Shown: in pieces, positions 35,238 through 46,157 of the stretch
Numbering within the stretch: position 1 is the stretch's first letter
Layout of the letters: the number at the start of each line of letters is the position of its first letter
From: Clytia hemisphaerica
Lineage: Eukaryota > Cnidaria > Hydrozoa > Leptothecata > Clytiidae
DNA length: 64,000 nt
Direction of reading: 5' to 3'
Assembly (NCBI GenBank): GCA_902728285.1
Contig: CACVBU010001149.1
Location: forward strand, 887,748 to 951,747
Program-made: the position numbers and the translations under genes
The notes under the pieces: generated by a model
Told to the model about the DNA's origin: nothing
Databases searched by the model: none
What the model saw: only the letters and a program-made list of their open reading frames with translations

Positions 35238-37333
35238 ACATATGAACTCCAGGGAAAACAAGGTGAAAATTAAGCTTCAAAAGTTTAGACTTGTTCCATA
35301 CTGTGCGTGCCTTGTCATAAAAACATACTCATCGTTGAAACTTTTTTTCAGCTGCCAACTGTGGTTTGATCAAAAATTCTTCTTTGGCTCAAGATAATGG
35401 CTCAACAAAATATTCAACTGGAACATGTGTCTCTCTTTCATCTGGAGACACTGAGACCTCCATTGTCGTCTCTGTTTCATCTGGTGATCATCCTAAAACT
35501 TCCACCGTTGCCGTATCATCTGGTCACTCTGCAACTGCAAGTGTTTTCTCTGTTTCATCTGGTGATCGTCCTTCAACTTCCACCGTTGCCGTATCATCTG
35601 GTCACTCTGCAACTGCAAGTGTTCTCTCTGTTTCATCTGGTGATCGTCCTTCAACTTCAAGTGTTGCCTCTGTATCATCTGGTCACTCTGAAACTTCAAA
35701 TGTCGTCTCTGTTTCATCTGGTGATCGTCCAACAACCTCCAATGTATTTGAATCAAAAAATGATGATGATGTTGTTGATCCAACTTTGAAAAGATTCAAG
35801 TCACTTCTGGACAAAGAATTTTCAAAGGCTCGGATCAACTATTCCTCAGTTGATTATTATCTTAATAAAACTTTCAGCCTTAGACGAGAGTTTTTAAAGG
35901 CTTTGAATAAGAAGTAGAATTGTGATGTTGTCAAAAAATTTTTTGCGGAATACCCCTCATTAAAAGAACCAAACCTGGTATACTATTTCTCTTATTGTTA
36001 TTTTGTTTTAAAAAAATCTCTTGAATTTTGTATGTCAATTTTGTTTCAGGGTTTAATGGTTACTCACTCCAGTAACCCTTTTAAACCAACTCTAAAAACC
36101 TGGAAAATATTGGTTGTTAAAAAAAATTCAGGGAAAATAAGGGAACTATCAGGCAATTTTGATGTTTAGATTTCTTTACGTCTGACATACCTATGTTTCG
36201 AGATTTTTACCCGGGGGTACTAGGGTTCCTACCATTAGAGAGACTTTCTACAATTTTTTCCAGCAAAGTTAAAAAATTTTCCTAAAACTTGTGAATTTTC
36301 TGACCCCTAGAGAGCCTATTATTTAATTCTCTGATTTTTGTAACCCATAGAGAGACTTTGGAACGTGGAAAAACTGACCCTTATCGTCCGCACATACCCA
36401 GCAACCCATGGAGATAACAAATTTTATAGTTCTTCCGTTGGGGAACTAATTTTCGCTGGAACTAATATTTTTGCGGTTTTTCCAAATTTCTTTCATTTTC
36501 CCAGGGATTTTTCAAATTTTTTGATAAAATTGGCAAAAATTGTTTTCTGAGGGCTCAAATTGACTCTTTGTGGAACAACACTTTCATAGTTAAAAAGGGT
36601 CCACACGATTGCCTTTGGGAGCAGGGAAAAACGCGAGTTTTAGGTGGGATTGAGGATTCAAGATATTCGGTGGGGGTTTTAGATTGTGCTGTGACCTCAT
36701 TTTTTTGGTGGGACCTGGACCCCCCTTGCACACTATGGCTTTAAGTTCAATGGATCGAACCCCTCTGCACACTATGCGTTAAAATTGATCAATATAGCAA
36801 CTATTTTAAGTTTCAGAACCTGCACAATTTCAATGGTCATTTGCAAATTCAATCTTTTATTTTCTCTCTTTGTAGATGGTTAATGAAATCAGAAGGATTC
36901 TTCGAAAAGAACCTCTGGACAACCATTATGACTATGCCACCCAATGTGTGTCTAGACTTCAATATCATTTGGAGAAACTAATTTTCTTCGGTGTATCAAG
37001 GGTTGGAAAACCACCAATATCAAATGAATTAGGTATGTCAAGCTTTCAAGTTTTAATTTTTGGTGGGGGTTTGAGATTTTGGAATTGCAGGAAGCAATTA
37101 CTTCCAGAAAATGTTTGTATACCCTGACTTTGGGTGCCAAGTCAGGTCTTGTTTGCAGCACATCCAGTTATAGTCAATTTGACTTTTGATCATGAATATA
37201 GGTGGACCTAAAGGGGTCAGTAAAAATGGACAATCAGATTTTTTTGCTTTGCTCGATTCACTTTGAATATCAAAATCCATGATGGCAGAACAAGGCTCGA
37301 AACTCGGGTAGCCAAAAATCTTCAAAATTTGTA

Positions 37334-37486
37334 CTCTCGGGTACCTAATGAACGGGGGTCTGGAATAAGCGGGGTGGGTGGAAAAAATCTCAAAATCTAA
37401 TAAGCGGGGGGCTTGGAATAAAAATGTCCTGGGTGGAAAATTTTCGAAAAAATAATTAGCGGGGGGGCTTAATAGGTACCCGAGAG
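37334..37486. mobile_element. CTCTCGGGTACC mariner-type MITE with TA TSD
   Basis: 153 bp between TA dinucleotides, beginning CTCTCGGGTACCTAATGAAC and ending AATAGGTACCCGAGAG. It lies in intron 7 of the partner gene. Confidence 0.82.
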
Positions 37487-38387
37487 TACCGGGTTAAATT
37501 CTCCATCAGTAATTTGTGGTGTCTGGTGTCAGCTAATGCTTGTCTGGGGACTTAAACTTGTTGTCCAGGGGGCCAAAAGACACTTTGTCCTGGGGTAAAT
37601 CACTGAAAATTGTTATGTCCTCCACCCTCAGTTTGCATTGTCTTTTACTTTTAGGAGAGAAGCTGTGCTACTTAATGGAAAATATTGACCAAATATTTAA
37701 CAAGAAAAAGAGCGGGAAAAATCTTTTTATAGAAATCGATGTAAGTGTTAAAAATCACTTTAACTCAGAAAACTGTATTTTGAAATATCTAGTTTTTTAA
37801 TATTAAAATATTGGAATGTTGGTTTCAAAGTCTCAAGATAAATGAATTTGGTAACAGAGTTAGATCATGATTGTGTGCTTTTGTAAAGGAATACACGAGT
37901 AAAATATTATTAAATAGAAATATGCTTCCACAATTGCCTCCTCCTATACAAATTGTCTTGATATTTTAGGACATGATCAATAACTGGAAAAAATCAAAAA
38001 TATCAATTAATTGAAAATTTTTCTTTTTATACAGGACAATGAAGATCCAGAGATAGCAAGATCCAAAATTCGCTCAAGTTGCCCTGTCCTTATGGTTGAA
38101 AAGAGAAGTAAAGCAACACTAATCATCAACAAATCGGCCATTTTTGTGTCAGTGAATTTAGACTTGGCTATTGTTGCTTTCCTTGGATCATATTACATCC
38201 TTAATAGGGATTACCCTCAGGAACTAGAAGTGGTACTAACCTTGTTTCAAATTTTGATATTCGAGGACTATTCGGCACCAGCGCGGTGCCTAAAACAAGC
38301 CAACACGATTCTTACCAAGTATAATGCTTTTCTTGGACATTAACTTAATGTTTATCGTTTATTTTTGCTTCCTTTTAATTGGCTATG

Positions 38388-39085
38388 TGTTCTCGTGTGT
38401 ACAAGTTTGTTAAAAGCAAACGGACCTTTGATTTATGATATCCTGACCCCTCAAGGGTCAAGAAAAACATGGGTTACAAATATTTCACCCTGTCCCTGTG
38501 TCGCATGACATTGGTTACCATGGCATCAAAAATTTGTTTTCATATTATCAATAGAAGGTCAAACATGACTTCATTAGTGATAAAATATTTTTTTGTTCTT
38601 CATAAAGAAGACCTTCCAAGGAACAAAAAATATCATCACGAAAAAGCCTGAAATTTAGTTTGAAAAAGTTATTCAGACATTATTTATCTTAGCACCTACA
38701 TGCTAAAACCAGAAAAATAGAGATTTATAAATTTTGACCCTCGTTTTCAAACTTTTTGGTAATAATATTTTTTCTTCCTTGAAAGGTCCTCTTTCCGAAG
38801 AACAAAATTTGTCATATTTTGACCTTCTTTAGTTAATATCTTGAGATTGATTTTCTGTTTTAATTTTTGACCTTTCACTCAGGTCTTCAAGTTTTGATCG
38901 AATTGTATTTTTTTTTCAATTTTAAGACCAAATATTTGTTGTTGCCATGGTGACCGATCACGTCACGTCATGTGACCCAGGGGAGGGGAAAACTTTGTAA
39001 CCCATGTTTTTTTTACCCTTGAGGGGCCAGGATACCTTATCCGTTTGCTTTAAACAAGTTTCTGCACACGAAAAAACCATTTTGA
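38388..39085. mobile_element. Long inverted-repeat element downstream of the partner gene
   Basis: The left arm (CTCGTGTGTACAAGTTTGTT, AAAGCAAACGG, TATCCTGACCCCTCAAGGGT, ACATGGGTTACAAA) faces the right arm (TTTGTAACCCATGT, ACCCTTGAGGGGCCAGGATA, CCGTTTGCTTTAAAC, TTTCTGCACACG). The arms are about 90 bp. CATGGTGACCGATCACGTCACG lies just inside the right arm. Non-coding. Confidence 0.65.
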
Positions 39086-39265
39086 TACATAAGACTCATC
39101 CACTCATTCTCAAAATGTTCGTAGTAAAGATAACGTCACGACTATCAAGAATTTTATTGTACATTACGTTTTATCTTTTATCGGCGATCCAAAAAATACC
39201 AGCAGTCGCAAGTACAAAGCAGAAATATTCTGCTCCTAATTTTTTGCATGTTTTCCTCGCCTTAA

Positions 39266-39823
39266 CCCTATTCGTACTAGGCTTTTCGGGGTGGTTCAAA
39301 ACTAGGGGGGGGCTTTTTTTGTACCCCTCATAACTTTTGATCTAGTCGCTCTTTTTACATGAAATTTGGCACGCATGATCTTTGTAATATAAAGAATATA
39401 TAAAATTAAAAAAAAATTTGATGACGTCATCAATCATGCTTAAGTGAGCAAAAACCTGAAATTTCATTGTTTTCCGAGAAAAACCATAAAAAATGAGGCA
39501 AGCTTTTAGAAAAAAATTTGCTGAGTCAAAAATGTCTTTTTTATTCTAAATATTCAAAAAATTACGGTTTAAACGATATATTTGACATAAAAAATATTTT
39601 TGTACTGAAAATGTGTCAATTTTTATGACACCTCGTTGTCAGAAATGTCATCATGCTCAAGGTGTGAAAATTTTTAGGTGTCAAAAAATTTTTTATGTTG
39701 AAACTTAATAAAAGTTAGGAATTTACAGAAAATTTCATGGGTATAGCATCATTTTTCCAGAAGCTATAAACAAAAGTTTTCGGTTGGAACAGAAAAAGCC
39801 CCCCCCCCCTAGTACGAATAGGG
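39266..39823. mobile_element. TTAA-flanked MITE (piggyBac or Kolobok type), 558 bp
   Basis: TTAA at 39262-39265 and 39824-39827 flank CCCTATTCGTACTAGG and its reverse complement CCTAGTACGAATAGGG. TTAA targets are typical of piggyBac and Kolobok. The element contains TGATGACGTCATCA, a perfect CRE palindrome. A second complete copy is at 50768-51523. Confidence 0.82.
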
Positions 39824-40281
39824 TTAAGGCTCTGAAAATATTATGAAAATAAATCTCGGAACTTGTAAAATATTTCTTGTATTGTACTCGCAACTGTCTG
39901 ACTTAGATATTACCATTTTATCATATATTAGTCACATTTTTGTTTTAAGTCGTTTGAAAGACTGGTTTTTCATTATGTCTCTAAGGAGTTTTTTAACAGT
40001 TTGATATTTTGTTTACATTGTTTTCTTTTGTTTGTATTGTTTTATTTTGTCAAGTAGCTTTTCAGGTCAAGTGTATAAATTTTAACCTTGTACCAGAATT
40101 TGCTAATATCTGGTTCATCTTCTGATGAAAAATTACGATCACAATTAGGAAAAATTTGGATGATGCTTACTTAACTGATGAGCCTTTTAGCCATTGTAGC
40201 CTTATCAGCTCGGTTGCTCAACAAAACAATGTGCACGCATTTTATTTTTTAACAAACTTATTTTAACAACAGACAACATTT

Positions 40282-40402
40282 TTAACTATAGGATCACATA
40301 TTTTTAACCTTAGGATCACATATTTTTAACCATAGGATCGCATATTTTTAACCACATATATACATATTTTTAACCATAAAGGATTACATATTTTTAACCA
40401 AA
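40282..40402 (+). repeat. Short tandem repeat of ACATATTTTTAACCATAGGATC
   Basis: Five imperfect units of about 22-26 bp, each containing CATATTTTTAACC(A/T)TAGGATC(A/G). Non-coding. Confidence 0.75.
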
Positions 40403-40910
40403 AGCGAAACTACATGCCGCTACTAGGATGATTATTCGAAGACTAAATTAATCAACCATTGTGCGTCCTCTGGGATTGCTCCTCCATCCCCCTCCCAAAA
40501 AACGAGAATTTTATTTGCCTTAAATATATTAATTTGTATTCTGTATTAACCGTATTCTGTTCAAAACCAAAAGTATGGAAAAGTTTATGCTAATTAAATT
40601 TGTAAATTTTAATAGCAAAATTTCTCCAGCTAATGGAAGGGTGAGACGTCCCATGGTGGTATTTTTATACTTTTTATTTTTCCAAACATTTATTATCTTT
40701 TATTGTTGTAAATAGTCAGACTTTCAGCAGAAAAGAAAAAAAAAACAAATGAAACATAACTTAAATTAAGTAATTTAATACTTGATTTTTTCTAGTAAAA
40801 TAAAACTGAAACTAAGTAAATTATCCTAAATATACGGACAAAATGAATTAAGTAAAATATTACTACTTACAATTTTTTTTTTACTGAAAACAAAAACTGG
40901 GTTTTTACAG

Positions 40911-41075
40911 TGAAAGACTTCAAGCCAAAACAACAACCTTTCAGAAACATCCCATTTCACTACCAAGAAGATGTGAGCAAGCTACTCCAGTTCCTTCGGG
41001 AACAGGGTGTCATAACAGATGTCGATCCAAGCAACAGCTACGACTGCGTAATGAACGTGGTCATCACAGACAAGA
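40911..41075 (+). pseudogene. Ty3-like pol fragment, right half
   Basis: Encodes the linker and reverse-transcriptase start of a Ty3-type pol: KDFKPKQQPFRNIPFHY, then LREQGVITDVDPSNSYDC, and VITDKKN. Coding breaks off at AAGAAAAA near 41075. Together with 21494-22980 it forms two pieces of one pol region. If the 18-kb insertion were absent the two would meet in the same frame (ending RVR on the left, resuming KDFK on the right). It is truncated before the catalytic YxDD motif, so it is dead. Confidence 0.7.
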
Positions 41076-41357
41076 AAAATTTTATACTTAAATGATCTTC
41101 CAAAAATCTGATAGCTCTGAAATTTTGAAAGTTTTTTGGAATCAACTTGCAATTTTGTTTATGTTGACAAAATTCCATATGGTCAGTTTATTGCCCCATT
41201 AAAACCTCTTACTAAGTTACTTTTTGAAAAATAAACAAACTATTATGGTACTTTTAAAAAGGAGTTTCACATGTTTCAGACTTTACTCTCGAATTAGTAA
41301 GTGATTAAAAGAAGTTTTACTTTCTTGTTTTATCCAGTTTTATCCCTTTTTATTTAG

Positions 41358-41912
41358 GTATCAACAGAAAACATCTACCTATTTTGCAAGGACGATTTTG
41401 TTGAAATGGGCTTAGCCTTAGCCCATGCATATCAAATTTTGGAAAGATTCTCCAACCGTAGCAAAAAAATGCACGATTTTGTAAAAAGTGCCATATCCAG
41501 TCTAAAGACAAAACAAAAAACTCAAAGCAATTTTACTATTTCTGTGAATTGGTTTAATTATGTTGATGCGAAAGGGAAGTTCTGCCAGGTGCGAGACAGC
41601 AGAAGCTCATCCTCCAAATTTGAGAAGACTGCCACATTAGCTGAAATTCTTTCAAAAATTGAAATCTATTTTTTTCCTGACGGGGAGAGTATTAAAGGCC
41701 AGCTCCAGCATTTCAATACGACTCTTTGGAACAATAAAACAGGTGAAATTACAAATCTTCAACGAACAATTTTGGATTTCAAGAAAGCAAATGAAATGAA
41801 GGATTTGAAATTTACCCTCAGAACTAAAAAAAGGTCAAGGTTCGAAATTCTACAAGGTTATGCCAATAGCAACACTAGAGAAGAAATCACAGACTCTGAC
41901 TCTGATAATTAA
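41358..41912 (+). CDS. Unrecognised terminal exon, 184 codons
   Basis: A clean open frame follows an acceptor-like TTTTTATTTAG and ends at 41912 (TAA), 14 bp before the next transposon's inverted repeat. The product is Lys/Ser-rich with mixed helix and loop and an acidic DSDSDN end. I see VSTENIYLFCKDDFVEMG at the start, ILSKIEIYFFPDGESIKG in the middle and RTILDFKKANEMKDLKFTLR near the end. I recognise no domain. An internal ATG at 41406 is available. Composition and frame length argue for real coding, possibly the last exon of a host or transposon gene whose upstream exons are hidden by the insertions. Confidence 0.4.
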   Translation, partial: VSTENIYLFCKDDFVEMGLALAHAYQILERFSNRSKKMHDFVKSAISSLKTKQKTQSNFTISVNWFNYVDAKGKFCQVRDSRSSSSKFEKTATLAEILSKIEIYFFPDGESIKGQLQHFNTTLWNNKTGEITNLQRTILDFKKANEMKDLKFTLRTKKRSRFEILQGYANSNTREEITDSDSDN

Positions 41913-42107
41913 ATATCTAATTGCGCAATTCTTGATATTCATGACGTAATCTTTTTCGCCGATTTTCATAATCCGCCATTATGGGTGGCATAAATCAGAA
42001 CAAGTCGCTGAAATCAAGCTAAGTTCTTGGCTGAGCTTCTTGTGTTTCTTGATCCTGTACTGTTTCTTTGGTGCTTTTTTGATTCATTCCTGCTTCATTT
42101 TACAAGG

Positions 42108-43740
42108 ATGGTGAAGGCATGCAGTGTGGTAAATTGTTCAAACAGATACATTTCAAAAAAGATTGCTGAGAGTGGTGTAAAAAAGAAATACAAAGCGTAC
42201 AAAAGCATTCCTTTCCATTCTCTCCCTGTTGAAGAAGATAGACGTGTAAAATGAATTGCTTTCATTAACAGAAAGCCAGAACTCTTCCAAAAAGAGTTTA
42301 TGTTTGTGGTGATCATTTCGAACTGGGGAAGAAAAGTAATGGCAAAACACATACTGATTATATACCAACTATTGCTGCTAAAACTAAGGAGAAAAAGTCA
42401 TTCGAATCAACAACACAATCTTCATCTTCTTCTACATCGCCTAGAGTGTCTGAAGCTAAGCTGAAAACACCCAGTAGAAGTCCTTCTAAACTTCACTCAG
42501 CTTCGTCCTCATTGAAACGAACAATGAGGCACAAAAAGATACTGATGGCTCGATTGAATAACCCAACGCCAAGATCCAAGCCAAAACTCGAAGATACGTT
42601 ACCTGTAATTGATAACGATGATAACGAAAATCAAGACAATGACACTGCTGCTTTGAAAGAGAAGATAAAAAATTTAGAGGAAATAATTTTGAATAAAGAT
42701 AAAGAACTCTCCTCATCCAAGCGGAAAATAAATTTATTAAAGCATAGTAACCGTCACCTGAAAAATAGAGTTGAGAAGCTTATCAAGTATAACAATATTA
42801 CTAATCTCAAACTAATTGAAACACGAAAAACTATACGAGAACATGTTTTTTTAGTAAACAATGACACAGACAAGATGAAATTCTACACAGATCTTCCATC
42901 TTTTGAAATTTTTGATGAAATCTTTAACTTTGTTAAAGATCATGTGGATCGAGATGAGAATTCGATTAAATTAACACACAAACAAGAATTCATAATTGTT
43001 TTAATGAGGCTTAGACTGGGCCTTTTGGAGCAAGATCTGGCGTACAGATTTGGAGTTTCCCAACCTACTATTTCGAGGATAATCAACCGCTGGATTGGAG
43101 TGATGGCTACCAGGCTTGAATTTCTTATCCACTGGCCTGAAAGAGAGCAACTTAGAAAAACAATGCCATGCCTGGATGTTTTTTGGATAACTTTGAAAAA
43201 TGTGCTGTTATTTTGGACTGTTTTGAGATTTTTATCGAGAAGCCTACAGATTTAACTGCTAGGGCCCAAACCTGGTCCCAATACAAGCATCATAACACTG
43301 TAAAGGTTGAGTATGACCCCACAAGGGAAAATTTCATTCATTTCCCAACCGTGGGGTGGACGAGCCTCAGATGTTCATGTCACTGAAAATTCAGGTCTTT
43401 TGAAAAATCTTGTTCCAGGAAATGTGTGATGGCCGACCGTGGGTTTACCATAAGTGATTCAGTTGGACTTCATTGTGCTACATTAAAAATTCCTGAGTTT
43501 ACGAAAGGAAAGTCTCAACTGGAAAAAGTTTCTCTAGACGAAACGCGTGATCTGGCTTCCGTTAGAATTCATGTAGAACGAATAATTGGACTGTTACGAA
43601 ATAAATATACTTTGTTACAAAAGATTGCCCCTATCAAGATGTTAATGTTAAAAGCTGATGGGACATGTATACTATCAGAAATTCTAATAGTTCGTTCAGC
43701 GCTCAGTAATTTAAATGGTCCTGTGGTACCCTTGGATTGA
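42108..43740 (+). pseudogene. THAP and DDE-4 transposase, decayed
   Basis: From ATG 42108 a THAP zinc-finger domain begins (CSVVNCSNRY, later IPFHSLP). A TGA at 42252 falls where THAP domains have their conserved Trp, and the CxxH half (VCGDHF) follows in another frame. Then come a Ser-rich linker, a coiled-coil segment (about 42640-42790), an HTH domain (LAYRFGVSQPTISRIINRW) and a DDE-4 catalytic domain with candidate acids in ILDCFEIF, MADRGF and RIHVERIIGLLR. Further shifts occur near 43165, near 43310 and around 43425. At least four lesions make it inactive. THAP-HTH-DDE transposases bind their element ends and cut and paste DNA. Confidence 0.75.
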
Positions 43741-43820
43741 TAAATCTATTGATCATTATTTTTTTTGAAAATAATTTTTCAAAAGTATTCTTCAAAAAAT
43801 AGAACAAATATTTTTTAACA

Positions 43821-45688
43821 TTATATAACAATAGTTACTATTTTTTTATTAGTTTTTGGCTTATTTTTTGCTTTCCGACAGCAATATGGGCAAAACCATT
43901 TCTTCTTTGTGAATTTTTCGATACCCAAGCAAGAAATATGATACTGCTTCACGACACAAGATTTGTCGGCACAAGTAATAAGTTCTGAGTCAATAGTCTG
44001 TTCACAAGTACAAACATTTTCAGCACTGTTTTCTTTGTTTTTGATTTCCGGAAGTGGAATGCGACATTTTGAATACCAGTGCCCAATAAGTTCAGGTAAA
44101 ATTGCATAAACGAAGAATTTTTTGGCAATATCAACTTTTTCAACAAGAAAGTCATAGTCGATTTCAATGACTTCAACAAGACAATGTTTATAACCAAAAA
44201 CCATGAAATTAAACGATTAGCCATGAGTATTTGCAATTGTACCTGATAATAATACGTGTGATCTCGCTTTAGGTAATATTTTTCATCAGATTCATTGAAC
44301 ATCATACAGTATTTTGTATCAGTTTTTGCTAGATCTGTAGGAGATTTTTCTTTACATTTGATAGGGCATTTTATTTCAATAACATAGCTTTCTTTACAAC
44401 ATGAGCAATCCAGTAATCCATCTGGTGAAGCACCGAGAAATGGAAATTCACTACTTCTAATTAATCCAGATTCTGTAATCTTTGCGTCTCTATGCTCATG
44501 GTTAAGATAAACTTCCAGATAGGAGAGGGCAACTTTTTCATTATCACAGCCATAAGTTGTTGCATTGCTTGTGAATTTATGCATTTGCAGATAACAAATT
44601 TGCATGATTAGGCTTTTCGATGGCTGTGATACATCTGAATGACAGGCTTGTCTAAATTTACTTACAGTAATGACACCAGCACGTGTTTCGAACCAAAGGA
44701 TTGATTTAGCCTGTTCTCTAGTGTGTTGTTCAATAAGGTTTACATCTTCTTCGGTGATGCTCAAAGATATATACTTTGTAACTGATTCTTGGATTAGCTT
44801 ATGATATTTAAAATTATTTTCATCATTGTATTTCTTATCATAGAATTTGTTAAACAGAACCCTTTTTATCTTTGATTTTACCGATATACATTTGTCATTA
44901 TATGGAGGTATGAGTCTCAAAATAGCAATGCTTTGCCCTGTTTCGGCAATATTTTTAAAAAAAGAGTCTTTCTCTTCCATTGTTGGTTTTGAAGCCTGAT
45001 GCTTGGGATACTTTGGAGGTGGGGGCTTGTTTTCGTTGTTCTGGGAAAAGTCAGTTTCAAAAAATTTCCTCTTAGGATCTTTAAAGTTAATCTCTCTCAA
45101 CGTAGCAAATGGTACTTCTGTAGCACTAGGGGGCAACCATCCGTTTGTGTTTGATGTACACGAATCTAAGCCTGTACGAGTTATTTTGTTGTGTTCTGAA
45201 GTCAGATATAAATACCACATTATTGCTCCAACATGTGAACAAACTTCCCCGAGACCAGCCATGCAATTACAGTGGGCATTAATGATTGCACAGTCTGCTT
45301 TAATTGAAACCCAAGAATGCAGTGCAGTTTGAGTGAATTGACTCTGCCCATGCCTCACTCGACCATCCACTAGGAAATTATGGTCAGGTAGTGTCTTTAC
45401 TCGGACGTTATGTACTAGACCACTCACAACATACAAATAGCCATTTAAAGATTTGTAAGCCTTCAGGGAACCTGAAGTGTATTGTGCTGGAAATTGTATT
45501 AGGTAGTTGAATATATCAGGATAAGTTAGATCTGGCCAAAGTAAGGTATTTTTAGTCCGATCAAACTCGTCATTTTTCAGCGTGAAAGGGTCGTCAAGCA
45601 TCTTTATTTCAAGCAATTTCTGCTCGTATCTTCTCTTGGGAATAGGCTTGAGGTCATGATAGTAATCTGATCTCATATAATTGCTCAT
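43821..45688 (-). pseudogene. SWIM, YqaJ nuclease and PHD-finger protein, one frameshift
   Basis: From ATG 45688 the protein has an N-terminal region (MSNYMRSDYYHDLK), a SWIM zinc-binding motif (CNCMAGLGEVCSH, near residue 148), and a YqaJ/lambda-exonuclease-like domain with FLGASPDGLLD and YVIEIKCPIK, where D...ExK are the catalytic residues, followed by YYYQVQLQ. Near 44205 the frame shifts: the last part (VEVIEIDYDFLVEKV..., then a PHD finger with CTCEQ, CAD, HISC and WFCPYC) is read in the other frame to a stop at 43821. YqaJ nucleases process DNA ends in phage recombination. Here the protein is the second product of the transposon and its role there is inferred. Confidence 0.75.
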
Positions 45689-46157
45689 TTCTCAGAAATA
45701 TGGGCTTCATTCTGTATTTGTGAGAAGTCACAGCACTTTTCTCGCCTGTACTTTCATTTGTTTACGTTTTATGCCACCAATAATGGCGGATGTAGAAAGT
45801 TGCGTAATCGCGCAAAGTGAAACATTACGTCATGAATATTAAGAATTGAAAATTTTCTGATAGAAGATAAACTTATCAAAATAATCATACTAGTAGATGA
45901 GATAAATGACCTTTTTGAGGTTTTTTATGTGGCTAAGTTAATTTAGTCTTAGACCCTCAAATGTGACGAAGTTGGATTCTTGAAAAAAAAATTTGGGTTG
46001 GTTAAATCATGAACTTCTAACGACTGGACGGAGAACTCATTGTTTCAAAAACAAAGCGCGGCTTTTTCCTTTTTGCAGAGAGCGCGTTGCCGCCAAAAAT
46101 TTGAATTTTGGTGATTTTCAACGTCGTTTCAGCGTCGAAAGTTTTTTTCCCGACATG

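Larger units (their letters stand above)
28650..38343 (+). pseudogene. Nine-exon partner gene of the 18-kb element (SAMD3-like domains), with one frameshift and one stop
   Basis: Exons: 28650-28719, 31858-31967, 32601-33168, 33630-33684, 34050-34163, 35352-35977, 36876-37032, 37655-37740 and 38035-38343. All phases agree and all introns are GT-AG, giving about 697 codons. N-terminal residues are SAM-like in size. Exon 3 has a tandem EEPLC repeat, then a segment (LRTPSEEELTEMAKALVIQYPSM) like the mid domain of SAMD3-like proteins. Exon 5 is a Lys-rich nuclear-localisation-like stretch. Exon 6 has four-plus SVSSGDRPSTS-type Ser/Thr repeats. Exons 8-9 end in a globular domain (CPVLMVEKRSK...VNLDLAIVAFLGSYY). 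Exon 3 is one base too long (shift near 32862) and exon 6 has an in-frame TAG at 35915, after which coding-like sequence continues. Homology is from memory; the role in transposition is inference. Confidence 0.55.
22980..40912. mobile_element. Approximately 18-kb CACTA-like DNA transposon inserted in the Ty3-like element
   Basis: The left end reads CTGTAAAAACTCA and the right end, in reverse complement, CACTGTAAAAACCCA. Both then carry subterminal TTACTTGATTCATTTT / TTACTTAATTCATTTT and TTTACTTGGATTCAG / TTTACTTAGTTTCAG. Inverted CACTG ends with subterminal repeats are CACTA/EnSpm features. The flanks are the two halves of one Ty3-like pol region. Inside are two divergently transcribed genes (minus 28295-24490, plus 28650-38343) whose starts are 355 bp apart. 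The left CA appears lost or mutated and I see no clean duplication. Many MITEs and a Penelope fragment are nested inside, so the element is old. Confidence 0.55.
41927..45848. mobile_element. ISL2EU/Harbinger-like DNA transposon with two convergent genes
   Basis: The left end CAATTCTTGATATTCATGAC GTAAT and the right end (reverse) CAATTCTTAATATTCATGAC GTAAT are inverted. A second inverted block, ATCCGCCATTATGGGTGGCA / ATCCGCCATTATTGGTGGCA, lies inward on each side. Between them are a THAP plus DDE transposase on plus (42108-43740) and a SWIM/YqaJ/PHD protein on minus (45688-43821). This two-gene composition is known from ISL2EU-type elements related to Harbinger. Both genes carry lesions. I could not identify a target duplication. 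Confidence 0.7.

Noticed and set aside
35397-35789. Alternative-frame open frames over the Ser-rich repeat exon
   Set aside because: The repeats keep all frames open; only the frame continuous with the neighbouring exons (starting CTGCCAAC at 35352) fits the splice phases.
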